Assembly (NCBI RefSeq): GCF_036347135.1
Contig: NZ_CP108938.1
Coordinates: 744,001 to 808,000 of the forward strand
DNA: 64,000 nt
Direction of reading: 5' to 3'
Origin: Streptomyces sp. NBC_00775
Lineage (GTDB): Bacteria; Actinomycetota; Actinomycetes; Streptomycetales; Streptomycetaceae
Below, piece by piece: positions 8,745-17,720 of the stretch. The position numbers were made by a program, and so were the translations under genes. A model generated the notes under the pieces. That model was not told where the DNA came from, ran no database searches, and saw nothing but the letters and a program-made list of their open reading frames with translations. Every line of letters begins with the position of its first letter. The first letter of the stretch is position 1.

Positions 8745-9851
8745 TCAGAATGTGAGTACGGGCTTGATCGTCTTGCCCGCACTCATGTCCCGCACCGCCT
8801 GCTCGATGTCCTCGAACGGATAGTGGCTGATGAGTCGGTGCAGCGGGAGCCGTCCGTCCTGGACGAGCCGGACCAGGGCGGGAATGGAGGTCTGGGTCTC
8901 GCTGTCGCCGAGGGTGAGGCCCACGACCTTCTTGCCCGGCAGCAACGCGTTGACGTCCAGGGCGACTTCGGTGCCGAAGGGCGGCGCGCCGACGACGACC
9001 AGGGTGCCGCGCGGGGCGAGTGCGTCGGCGCCCTTGCGCAGCACGGCGACGCTGCCGGTGGTCTCCACGACACCGTCGGCGCCGCGGCCGTCGGTGAGGG
9101 CGAGCACCGCCTCGGCGACATCGGCCTCGCCCGCGTTCACGGTGTGCGTGGCGCCCAACTCCCGTGCCAGTTCGAGCCGTTCGGCGACCTTGTCGACGGC
9201 GATGACCGTGGTCGCGGGGGTCAGGGCCGCCGCCATCACCGCGGACAGGCCGACGGCTCCGGCGCCGAGGACGACGAGGCTGCTCCCCGCCGCGGGCTTC
9301 AGTACGTTCCAGACGGCGCCGACCCCTGTCTGCACCCCGCAGCCCAGTGGGGCGATGGACTCCAGCTGGACGTTCGGGTCGACCTTGACGAGGCTGCGCT
9401 CGTCGACCAACGCCCGCTCGGCGAAGGAGGACTGGCCGAAGAAGTGGCCGCCGAGCGGCGTCCCGTCGCGGCTGATCGTGCTGCTTCCGTCGGCGCGCCG
9501 GCCGCCTATGAGGTTCAGCGGCAGCCAGGTGGCGCAGTACGCCGGGTGCCCGTCACGGCAGTTGTGACAGCCGCCGCAGGAACTGAACGAGAGCACGACA
9601 TGGTCGCCGGGGGCCACTGAGGTGACGTTCGGGCCGACTGCTTCGACGACACCCGCCCCCTCGTGGCCCAGGACCCCGGGCAGCGGGAAGGGCAGACCGC
9701 CGCTCGCCGCACCGAGGTCGGTGTGGCACAGCCCGGCGGCCACCATACGGACAAGGGCTTCGCCCGGACCTGGCTCGTCCAGTTCGACGTCGGCGAGCGT
9801 GAACGGCGCTCCCCCGGACTCGACCACGGCGGCGCGAGTGATGGTGGACAT
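8745..9851 (-). CDS. Zinc-dependent (aryl-)alcohol dehydrogenase
   Basis: The 368-residue MDR enzyme oxidises an alcohol with NAD. Catalytic zinc ligands appear as LCHTD and GHEGAG, the structural zinc cluster as CGGCHNCRDGHPAYC, and the NAD loop as GAGAVGLSAV. It most resembles the benzyl-alcohol dehydrogenase branch; the exact substrate is inference. ATG 9851 follows GAGGAG by eight bases and is preferred over a start 45 bp upstream that would overlap the aldehyde dehydrogenase gene. It is second in an operon 25 bp after that gene, so an alcohol would pass to aldehyde and acid. Confidence 0.88.
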   Translation of the reverse strand: MSTITRAAVVESGGAPFTLADVELDEPGPGEALVRMVAAGLCHTDLGAASGGLPFPLPGVLGHEGAGVVEAVGPNVTSVAPGDHVVLSFSSCGGCHNCRDGHPAYCATWLPLNLIGGRRADGSSTISRDGTPLGGHFFGQSSFAERALVDERSLVKVDPNVQLESIAPLGCGVQTGVGAVWNVLKPAAGSSLVVLGAGAVGLSAVMAAALTPATTVIAVDKVAERLELARELGATHTVNAGEADVAEAVLALTDGRGADGVVETTGSVAVLRKGADALAPRGTLVVVGAPPFGTEVALDVNALLPGKKVVGLTLGDSETQTSIPALVRLVQDGRLPLHRLISHYPFEDIEQAVRDMSAGKTIKPVLTF

Positions 9852-9876
9852 CGCATGAACTCCTCTGTGAGCGCGC

Positions 9877-11334
9877 TCAGTCGAGCGAGACGACAACGGA
9901 CTTGACCTTGGTGTAGGCGGCGAGCGCCTCGGGCCCGTACTCCCGTCCGAAGCCGGAGTCCTTGACCCCGCCGAAGGGAACCGCGGGGTCGAGCATCGCC
10001 CAGTCGTTGATCCAGACGATGCCCGCCTGGAGCCGGTCGGCGACGCGGTGCGCGCGGGTGAGATCGGTGGTCTGGATGCCCGAAGCCAGTCCGTACGGGG
10101 TGGAGTTGGCCAGTTCGACGGCCTCGTCCTCGGAGTCGAAGGGCTGGACGGTGAGGACGGGACCGAAGATCTCCTCCTGGACGACGCGGGAGTCGTTGGA
10201 CAGGTCGGCGATCACGGTGGGCTTGTAGTAGTAGCCGCCGTTCAGGTCGAGGCGCTCACCGCCGCAGACGATGCGGCCGCCCTCCTTGCGGGCCAGGTCG
10301 ACGTACTCCTCGACCTTGCGCAGATGCTTCTCCCCCGCCATCGGCCCGACGACGGTCTCGGGCTGCCGGGGGTCGCCGACGGGCACACCGGGCACGGCGT
10401 CGGCGAGGATGCCGACCACGGTGCTGTACACCTCGCGCGCCACCAGCAGCCGGGGGCCGCCCATGCAGAACTGTCCGGTGTTGAAGACGAAGCCCTTGAT
10501 GATCGCGCCGATCGCCTTCTCCAGGTCGGCGTCCGCGAAGACCACGTGGGCCGCGTTGCCGCCCAGCTCCATGGTGACCGGCTTGAGCGCCTCCCCGGCG
10601 ACGCTCGCGGCGTGCCGGCCGACCGCGGTGGACCCGGTGAAGGCGACCTTGTCGATGCCGGGGTTGCGCAGCAGCGCCTCGCCCGCGACCGGGCCGCTGC
10701 CGGTGACGACGTTCACGACGCCGTCCGGGACACCGGCCTCCTGGAGCAGGCGGGCCATATGGAGGGCGCTGAGCGGGGTCTCGTCGGCGGGCTTGTGGAC
10801 CACGGCGTTGCCGGCCGCCAGTGCCGGGGCGAGCTTCGAACTGGACAGGATCAGCGGGAAGTTGAAGGGCGTGATCGCGGCGACCACGCCGAGCGGTCCG
10901 CGGCGCGTGTACGCGAAGGCGTTGAGCGGGGTGTCACGCGTGGCGCCGTCCAGGGTCTGGGCGAGCGCGGCGCAGTACTCGTACTCGTCGGCGGCGGTGA
11001 GCACGTCGACGGGGCGGCACAGGGAGAGGGGCTTGCCGACGTCGAGGCTCTCCAGGGCGGCGAGCTCGTCGGCGTTCTCGCGGATCAGCTCGGAGACGCG
11101 GTGCAGCACCCGGCCGCGCTCACGGCCGCTCATCGCGGCCCAGGGGCCGTGGTCGAAGGCCTCGCGTGCGGCGCGTACGGCCGCGTCGACATCGGCCGCG
11201 CCCGCCTCCGCGACGGTCGTGACCACCCGGCCCGTGGACGGATCGATCACGTCCGTACGCGCCCCGTCGGCCGCCTCGCGCCACTGTCCACCGATGAACA
11301 GCCGCCCGGGCCCACTCTCGAAGGTGGTCGTCAT
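9877..11334 (-). CDS. NAD-dependent aldehyde dehydrogenase
   Basis: The 485-residue enzyme is a full-length ALDH. The general base Glu is in VTMELGGNAAH and the catalytic Cys in NTGQFCMGG, both correctly spaced. It converts an aldehyde to its acid, probably the one made by the alcohol dehydrogenase encoded next. ATG 11334 has GAGGAG six bases upstream. It is first in the operon and divergent from a MarR gene; two matching palindromes in the shared promoter region suggest MarR repression relieved by an aromatic or aldehyde ligand. Confidence 0.92.
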   Translation of the reverse strand: MTTTFESGPGRLFIGGQWREAADGARTDVIDPSTGRVVTTVAEAGAADVDAAVRAAREAFDHGPWAAMSGRERGRVLHRVSELIRENADELAALESLDVGKPLSLCRPVDVLTAADEYEYCAALAQTLDGATRDTPLNAFAYTRRGPLGVVAAITPFNFPLILSSSKLAPALAAGNAVVHKPADETPLSALHMARLLQEAGVPDGVVNVVTGSGPVAGEALLRNPGIDKVAFTGSTAVGRHAASVAGEALKPVTMELGGNAAHVVFADADLEKAIGAIIKGFVFNTGQFCMGGPRLLVAREVYSTVVGILADAVPGVPVGDPRQPETVVGPMAGEKHLRKVEEYVDLARKEGGRIVCGGERLDLNGGYYYKPTVIADLSNDSRVVQEEIFGPVLTVQPFDSEDEAVELANSTPYGLASGIQTTDLTRAHRVADRLQAGIVWINDWAMLDPAVPFGGVKDSGFGREYGPEALAAYTKVKSVVVSLD

Positions 11335-11366
11335 TGCCCACTCCTCAGCCTTGATCGCCAAGATTT

Positions 11367-11391
11367 CAACCAACAGGATTCCTGTTGGTTG
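11367..11391. promoter_or_regulatory. MarR-type operator 1
   Basis: This is a perfect inverted repeat with 12-bp arms (CAACCAACAGGA / TCCTGTTGGTTG) around a single central base. Its core ACAGGATTCCTGT differs from operator 2 only in the central base. It lies about 33 bp upstream of the aldehyde dehydrogenase start. Confidence 0.8.
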
Positions 11392-11405
11392 GCAGTCTCG
11401 TTACA

Positions 11406-11420
11406 GACAGGTTTCCTGTC
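11406..11420. promoter_or_regulatory. MarR-type operator 2
   Basis: GACAGG-TTT-CCTGTC repeats the core of operator 1 (ACAGGTTTCCTGT), centres 34 bp apart. It lies 20 bp before the MarR start, where it could block the regulator's own promoter. Confidence 0.75.
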
Positions 11421-11439
11421 AATGCCTTAGGCTGAACCC

Positions 11440-11877
11440 ATGGTCGGCACCCAGGCAACCAAGGCACCCCCGTCGCTGCTCTACATGGTCAAGCAGGTGG
11501 AGCTCGTCGTGCGCTCACACCTCGACGAGTTGGTGAAACCGGCGGGAATCACCGCGTTGCAGTACACCTCGCTCACCGTCCTGGAGCGGCACGACGGCCT
11601 GTCGGCGGCGCAGCTCGCGCGCGACTCGTTCGTGACGGCGCAGTCCATGGCCGATCTGGTGCGCTCACTGGAGAACCGCGGCCTGGTGCGCCGCGAGCGC
11701 AATCCGCGCAACCGACGCGAGCTGCTGATCCTGCTGACCGACGAGGGACGCGAAGTGCTCGGGCGGTTCGCGGACGCCGTACGAGAGCTGGAGGAGCGCA
11801 TGGTCAAGGACCTCACCTCGCACCAGAGCGACCAGTTCAGGCAAGCGCTGTCCAAGGCATGGCACGCGCTGTCGTAA
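11440..11877 (+). CDS. MarR-family regulator
   Basis: The 145-residue protein is a standard-length MarR dimer subunit, with the winged helix at about residues 50-105 (recognition helix near DSFVTAQSMADLVRSLENRG, wing RRERNPRNRRELLI). It is divergent from the aldehyde/alcohol dehydrogenase operon, and the 105 bp between them hold two operators of the same sequence. I infer that it represses both directions and is released by the pathway substrate. Confidence 0.88.
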   Translation: MVGTQATKAPPSLLYMVKQVELVVRSHLDELVKPAGITALQYTSLTVLERHDGLSAAQLARDSFVTAQSMADLVRSLENRGLVRRERNPRNRRELLILLTDEGREVLGRFADAVRELEERMVKDLTSHQSDQFRQALSKAWHALS

Positions 11878-11990
11878 CTCGGTTACCCCACCCCGCAGGA
11901 CCCCGGTATCCACTCCGAGGGGCGACTCGCCGCGCAAATCGAAGACATATGTCAATCGAACATGCTGGAATTCGCTCCAACGAGGGTAAC

Positions 11991-12016
11991 TTGCAAAGCA
12001 AGGAACGGTTTTGCAA
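11991..12016. repeat. Inverted repeat upstream of the anti-anti-sigma gene
   Basis: TTGCAAA (11991-11997) and TTTGCAA (12010-12016) form a 7-bp inverted repeat separated by 12 bases, about 115 bp before the STAS gene. A separate GACATATGTC palindrome lies at 11944-11953. These may be protein-binding sites; nothing else marks the 250-bp gap. Confidence 0.35.
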
Positions 12017-12129
12017 CCACCGGTGCCCTGGTGACGTCTCCAAGCTCGCTGGATGTCGTCACCCCAGCCCCCGGTGCACCTGGCCCCTGCCCTCGGGAGC
12101 AGGCAGCTGCCGGTTGGAGGTGATGACTC

Positions 12130-12490
12130 GTGGCGCACGACCCCGCACCGCTCACCCGGCATCTGCGCATCCACCAGGACCGCGGTCACCTGGTGCTGGA
12201 GTTCCACGGGGAGATCGACATCCTCGCGTCGCTGGAGATCACCCCGGTCCTCGACTCCGCGACCGGGGGCCACGCGCCGCAGGTCGTCATCGACCTGCGG
12301 CCCGTCGACTTCTTCGACTGCTCGGGCCTGCGGCTGCTCTACCGGGCCAGGCGCCGCGTCCTCGCCCGCGGCGGACGGCTGCACCTCGTCTGCACCCAGC
12401 CGCTGACGTTGCGCATCCTCCGGGTGACCGGCCTCGCTCGCGTCCTGCCGCCCTGCTCGTCGCTGGACGAGGCGCTGAGCCGGCCGGAGG

Positions 12491-12510
<20 letters not shown>
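12130..12510 (+). CDS. STAS-domain anti-anti-sigma factor antagonist
   Basis: The 126-residue protein is a single STAS domain. The phosphorylatable Ser lies in the conserved [10 protein letters not shown] motif (near residue 64). Such proteins release sigma factors of the SigB group by binding an anti-sigma kinase when dephosphorylated. The start is GTG 12130 behind GGAGG. The last 20 bases overlap the convergent EF-Tu gene. No kinase partner lies in the window, so the partner switch is encoded elsewhere. Confidence 0.85.
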
Positions 12511-13684
<1,174 letters not shown>

Positions 13685-13774
13685 TGCAAGCCCTCCTGAT
13701 CACCTGGGTGACGCCGAGCGTTGCTTCGCGGCTTCCCGGCCGGGCGATCGGCAGGAACTTCCGCTCCCTCCTGT

Positions 13775-14728
13775 CTATTCGCTCTGGGGCGCGTCGAACA
13801 GGGCGCTGACGGACTCACCGTTGTGAATGCGCCGCACCGCCTCGGCGAGCGCCGGGGCGATGGACAGGATGCGCAGCTTCTCCGTGTGCTCCGCGACCGG
13901 GACCGGCACGGTGTTCGTGCACACGATCTCCAGGACGTCGCTCTGGTCGCTGAGCCGCTTGAGCGCACCGGCCGCGAACAGGCCGTGGGTGCAGGCGACC
14001 CGGATGGACCGCGGCCCCAACTCCCGCAGCCGCTCCAGGAGTTCGAGGACCGTGCTGCCCTTGGCGATCTCGTCGTCCAGCACGATGACGTCCCGCCCGG
14101 TGATCTCACCGATGACGGAGCTGATGCTCACCCGGTCGTCGGCGAACCGCTGCTTGGCACCGGCGGCCACCTGGGCGCCGATGAGCCGCGCGAACGCCGC
14201 CGCCTCCTTGGCGTTGCCGAGATCCGGCGACACCACCGTCGTACGCGAGAGGTCGTAGTTCCTGAAGTGCGCGGCCAGCTCGCGCAGGGCGTGCAGATGG
14301 TCGACCGGCACCGAGAAGAAACCGTGCACCTGCGGAGAGTGCAGTGTCATCGCGAGGACACGGCTCGCCCCGGCGGCCACCAGCAGGTCCGCCACGAGAC
14401 GGCCACCCATGGAGATCCGCGGCATGTCCTTCTTGTCCGAGCGGGCGTACGAGTAGTGCGGCATGACCACGGTGATCCGGCCGGCGGAGGCGCCGCGGGC
14501 CGCGTCGCACATCATCAGCAGCTCGACGAGGTGCTCCTGGACCGGTGTGACCAGGGGCTGCACGAGGAAGACATCGCGCTCGCGGCAATTGGCCTGGAGC
14601 TGGACCTCCAGGCAGTCGTTCGCGAAGCGGCTGACCCGGGTCGGGCTGAGGGGCACACCGAGATGCGCGCAGACCTCGGCCGCCAGCTCGGGATGGGCAC
14701 TACCGCTGAACACGGCGATGTCACGCAC
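13775..14728 (-). CDS. prs: Ribose-phosphate pyrophosphokinase paralogue
   Basis: The 317-residue enzyme makes PRPP from ribose-5-phosphate and ATP. The catalytic flexible loop reads YARSDKKDMPR, the His motif MTLHSPQVHGFF, and the PRPP loop DDEIAKGST, which departs from the usual DDxxDTxGT form. GTG 14728 is preferred over ATG 14743 because the GAGGAG site lies between them, five bases before the GTG. It is 90 bp upstream of, and co-directional with, the extra tuf gene. With its altered PRPP loop it may be a specialised second copy rather than the housekeeping enzyme. Confidence 0.85.
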   Translation of the reverse strand: MRDIAVFSGSAHPELAAEVCAHLGVPLSPTRVSRFANDCLEVQLQANCRERDVFLVQPLVTPVQEHLVELLMMCDAARGASAGRITVVMPHYSYARSDKKDMPRISMGGRLVADLLVAAGASRVLAMTLHSPQVHGFFSVPVDHLHALRELAAHFRNYDLSRTTVVSPDLGNAKEAAAFARLIGAQVAAGAKQRFADDRVSISSVIGEITGRDVIVLDDEIAKGSTVLELLERLRELGPRSIRVACTHGLFAAGALKRLSDQSDVLEIVCTNTVPVPVAEHTEKLRILSIAPALAEAVRRIHNGESVSALFDAPQSE

Positions 14729-14859
14729 GACCGCTCCTCGCATGAGAGAACCGGGTTGCGTCGCCGGTTGGCAAGATCGACCCGGGGTGCGTGCCTCATG
14801 CTACTGGGCACCTTTCGGGCACTCGACCCGGGGGAAAACCGGTTGCGGACGACCGTCCG

Positions 14860-14882
14860 GGCCACGCCATGATGGCGTGGCC
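14860..14882 (+). promoter_or_regulatory. Hairpin ahead of the ribosomal protection leader ORF
   Basis: An 11-bp inverted repeat with one central base (GGCCACGCCAT / ATGGCGTGGCC) would form a stem in the untranslated leader. It ends about 18 bases before the leader ORF's ribosome site and could take part in attenuation. Confidence 0.5.
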
Positions 14883-14911
14883 AGCGCCCCCTCGGATTCA
14901 GGAGAACCCGC

Positions 14912-15025
14912 ATGCGCCGATTCCTCGGAACTTCTCAGCGCCCCTACCGGACGACTGTTCTCGAGGACTCGACCACCCATGCACACCCTGAACATCGGAA
15001 TTCTGGCCCACGTCGACGCGGGTAA
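14912..15025 (+). CDS. Short leader ORF overlapping the ribosomal protection gene start
   Basis: ATG 14912 has a strong AGGAG seven to eight bases upstream and opens 37 codons (first residues MRRFLGTSQR) ending at TAA 15023-15025, 45 bases inside the next gene in another frame. The main gene's own ribosome site (GAGG, about 12 bases off) is weak. Known tet(M) genes carry a short leader peptide that controls expression by attenuation, so a leader role is plausible. Whether it is translated is not shown. Confidence 0.45.
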   Translation: MRRFLGTSQRPYRTTVLEDSTTHAHPEHRNSGPRRRG

Positions 15026-16835
15026 GACCAGCCTCACCGAGCGGCTGCTGTTCGACGGCGGCGCCATCGAACGGCTCGGCAGCGTCGACGCCGGGGACAC
15101 CCGCACGGACGACGGGGAGATCGAGCGGCAGCGCGGCATCACCGTCCGCTCGGCCGTCGCCGCCTTCACCGCCGGGGACGTCCAGGTCAACCTGATCGAC
15201 ACCCCCGGGCACTCCGACTTCATCGCCGAGGTCGAGCGCGCCCTGGAGGTCCTGGACGGCGCCGTGCTGCTGCTCTCCGCCGTCGAGGGTGTCCAGGCGC
15301 AGACGCGCGTCCTGATGAAGACCCTGCGGCGGCTCGGCCTGCCCACCCTCGTCTTCGTGAACAAGATCGACCGGGCGGGAGCACGGCAGGACGGGCTGCT
15401 CGACGACATCCGGCGCCGCCTCACGCCGTACGTCGTCCCTCTCACGCACGTGACGGACATCGGCACCGCGTCCGCCCGTGTGCTGCCGCGCCCGCTGGAC
15501 GACCTCGCGGCCGGCACGCTCGCCGAGGTGGACTCCGACGTCCTGGCCGCGCTCGTGGACGGCCCGCCGCCGACACGCGACGAGCTGTGGGCGGCGCTCA
15601 CCGCGCGCACCGCCGACGGCTCGGTCCATCCGGTCCTCTTCGGATCGGCGCTCGGCGGACAGGGCGTCGCCGAGCTGGTCGAGGCGGTGATCCGGCTGGT
15701 TCCCCGCCCGGAGGAACCGCCCGCCGATGAGCCACGCGGCACGGTCTTCGCCGTACGGCCCGGACCCGGTGGCGAGCGGACGGCGTATCTGCGCCTGTAC
15801 GAAGGTGAGGTGACGCGCCGTCAGCGGCTCACGTTCCTGCGTCGCGAGGCCGACGGCCGGACCGTGCCGGTGCCCGGCCGGGCGCTCGCACTGGAGGTGG
15901 TCGGACAGCCCGGGGCCGCCTCCCTCACCGCGGGGAACATCGCCGCGCTGCGAGGAGTCGGCGGCATCCGCGTCGGCGACCGACTCGGCCACGGCACCGA
16001 CCGGGCACCGCAGTTCGCGGCCCCGACACTGGAGACGCTCGTACGGGCCAGGCACCCCGCCCAGGCCGCCCCGCTGCGCTCGGCGCTCCTCACCCTGGCC
16101 GATCAGGACCCCCTGATGCACGCCGGGCCCGCCGCGTCCGGCAGCACCGCGCTGCTGCTCTACGGCGAGGTCCAGAAGGAGGTCCTCGCGGCCACGCTCG
16201 CCCAGGACTTCGGCATCGAGGCCGACTTCGAGCCGAGCAGGGTGCGGCTCCTGGAACGCCCGGAGGGCACCGGTGAGGCGTCCGAGGAGATCCAGCGGCA
16301 CGGGCACCTCGGATTCTGGGCGACGGTCGGGCTGCGCGTCGAACCGGGACCGCGCGGCTCCGGCGGTGTCTTCACCTACGAGACGGAACTCGGCGCGCTG
16401 CCCCGGGCGTTCCACCAGGCGATCGAGGACACCGTCCACGCGACCCTGCTCACCGGTCCGTACGGCCGGCCGGTGACGGACTACCGGGTCACGCTCATCC
16501 GCTCCGGGTTCGCCGCGCCGCTCAGCACGGCCGCCGACTTCCGCGGACTGACCCCGATCGTGCTGCGGCGCGCCCTGGAGCGGGCGGGGACGCGGGTGTA
16601 CGAGCCGTATCACGCGTTCGAGGTGGAGCTCCCGCTCGACGCGCTGGCCCCGGTGACCGCTCAACTGGCGTCCTGCGGAGCGGAGTTCAAGGAGACGACG
16701 GGAGGGCGCACCGCGTGGCTGGTCACCGGCGAGCTGCCGGCCCGGCAGGTGCGGGACGTCGAGCTGCGGCTGCCGGGGCTGACGCGCGGGGAGGGCGTGT
16801 GGTGGTCCCGCGTCTCGGGCGACCGCCCCGTCTAG
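14979..16835 (+). CDS. TetM/OtrA-type ribosomal protection protein
   Basis: The 618-residue EF-G-like GTPase should remove tetracycline-type drugs from the 30S subunit. Domain I has G1 AHVDAGKTSL, switch I RGITV, G3 DTPGHSDF and G4 NKID. The C-terminal half matches ribosomal protection proteins rather than EF-G: the domain IV tip reads AAPLSTAADF, as in OtrA-like proteins (YSPVSTPADF in TetM). It is slightly shorter than OtrA (about 660). ATG 14979 is chosen because homology starts there. It is divergent from the prs-tuf pair and probably controlled through the leader ORF and hairpin upstream. Substrate range is inference. Confidence 0.88.
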   Translation: MHTLNIGILAHVDAGKTSLTERLLFDGGAIERLGSVDAGDTRTDDGEIERQRGITVRSAVAAFTAGDVQVNLIDTPGHSDFIAEVERALEVLDGAVLLLSAVEGVQAQTRVLMKTLRRLGLPTLVFVNKIDRAGARQDGLLDDIRRRLTPYVVPLTHVTDIGTASARVLPRPLDDLAAGTLAEVDSDVLAALVDGPPPTRDELWAALTARTADGSVHPVLFGSALGGQGVAELVEAVIRLVPRPEEPPADEPRGTVFAVRPGPGGERTAYLRLYEGEVTRRQRLTFLRREADGRTVPVPGRALALEVVGQPGAASLTAGNIAALRGVGGIRVGDRLGHGTDRAPQFAAPTLETLVRARHPAQAAPLRSALLTLADQDPLMHAGPAASGSTALLLYGEVQKEVLAATLAQDFGIEADFEPSRVRLLERPEGTGEASEEIQRHGHLGFWATVGLRVEPGPRGSGGVFTYETELGALPRAFHQAIEDTVHATLLTGPYGRPVTDYRVTLIRSGFAAPLSTAADFRGLTPIVLRRALERAGTRVYEPYHAFEVELPLDALAPVTAQLASCGAEFKETTGGRTAWLVTGELPARQVRDVELRLPGLTRGEGVWWSRVSGDRPV

Positions 16836-16962
16836 CGGATTCGGTGGACGAGCAGACACAGTGCGTTCTCGGCCTACAGCCAACTACGGCCGGAGCAGGG
16901 GGCCATATGTACCTGACCTGGCCGCGCGAGCCCGGCACCGGCATCAATCCGCCAACACAACG

Positions 16963-16987
16963 GCCTGTCAAGGGACATGGAGGGTAC
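16963..16987 (+). promoter_or_regulatory. SigB-type promoter candidate
   Basis: GCCT-N15-GGGTAC matches the streptomycete SigB consensus GNNT-N14-16-GGGTAY. A start about 8 bases later leaves a short leader containing the AAAGGAGG site of the DUF4230 gene. Confidence 0.5.
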
Positions 16988-17015
16988 ACGAACGGTTGAA
17001 AGGAGGACCGTCGAC

Positions 17016-17696
17016 ATGACGACGTCCATCAAGCAGACGCCCCCCTCGACGTCCACCAAGCGGAGGATGCCCGGCTGGGCGAAAGTGGTCACCGCGTTCG
17101 TGCTGGTGCTCGTGGTGCTGTTCGCCGGGCTTCGGCTGGCCGTATTGCCGGGGCTGCGCGATCTGTTCGGCACCGAGACGCACGACCGGTCGGGCCCCGC
17201 ACTCCTCACGTCGATCCAGGACATGAGCCGTTACGACGCCGCGACGGGCAACTTCCAGGTGGTCGTGGACCTGGAGAAGGACGCCAAATACCTGCCCGAC
17301 GCGATCCGCGGCACCCGCACGCTGTACGTGGGGGCCGGCACGGTCGACGCGTATGTCGACCTCGGCACGCTCGGCGAGAAGGACGTGACGGTCAACAGCG
17401 ACCGTACGTCGGCCACGCTCCGGCTGCCGCACGCGGTGCTGGGCAAACCCGCGCTCGACCCCGACCACTCCTACGCCGTCTCCAAGCAGCGCGGTCTCCT
17501 CGACCGGATCGGCGACATCTTCTCCGGTAACCCGAACAGCGAGCAGGCCGTGCAGAAGCTCGCGGCCAAGCACATCGGTGAGGCGGCGAAGGACAGCCGC
17601 CTCACCTCGCGCGCCGAGGCGAACACCACCGGCATGCTCAAAGGTCTGCTGCACTCCCTGGGCTTCGAGGAGGTGACGGTCAGCTACGGCGCCTGA
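17016..17696 (+). CDS. DUF4230 family membrane-anchored protein
   Basis: The 226-residue product has a short basic N-terminus, one membrane helix (about residues 25-45), and an extracytoplasmic DUF4230 domain. The function of DUF4230 is not known. ATG 17016 is fixed by AAAGGAGG at 16999-17006, nine bases upstream. A SigB-like promoter directly precedes it, which would make it an envelope-stress gene. It stands alone and converges on the CBM2 esterase gene. Confidence 0.78.
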   Translation: MTTSIKQTPPSTSTKRRMPGWAKVVTAFVLVLVVLFAGLRLAVLPGLRDLFGTETHDRSGPALLTSIQDMSRYDAATGNFQVVVDLEKDAKYLPDAIRGTRTLYVGAGTVDAYVDLGTLGEKDVTVNSDRTSATLRLPHAVLGKPALDPDHSYAVSKQRGLLDRIGDIFSGNPNSEQAVQKLAAKHIGEAAKDSRLTSRAEANTTGMLKGLLHSLGFEEVTVSYGA

Positions 17697-17720
17697 CCCG
17701 TCGAGGCCAGGACGCCTTGG

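Noticed and set aside
10048..11430. Long forward open frame of about 460 codons opposite the aldehyde dehydrogenase gene
   Set aside because: It is the antisense shadow of a clear ALDH gene, has no ribosome site and gives low-complexity residues. High GC content keeps such frames open.
14898..16883. 661-codon reverse frame opposite the ribosomal protection gene
   Set aside because: Shadow of a GTPase gene whose G motifs and domain IV are evident on the forward strand.
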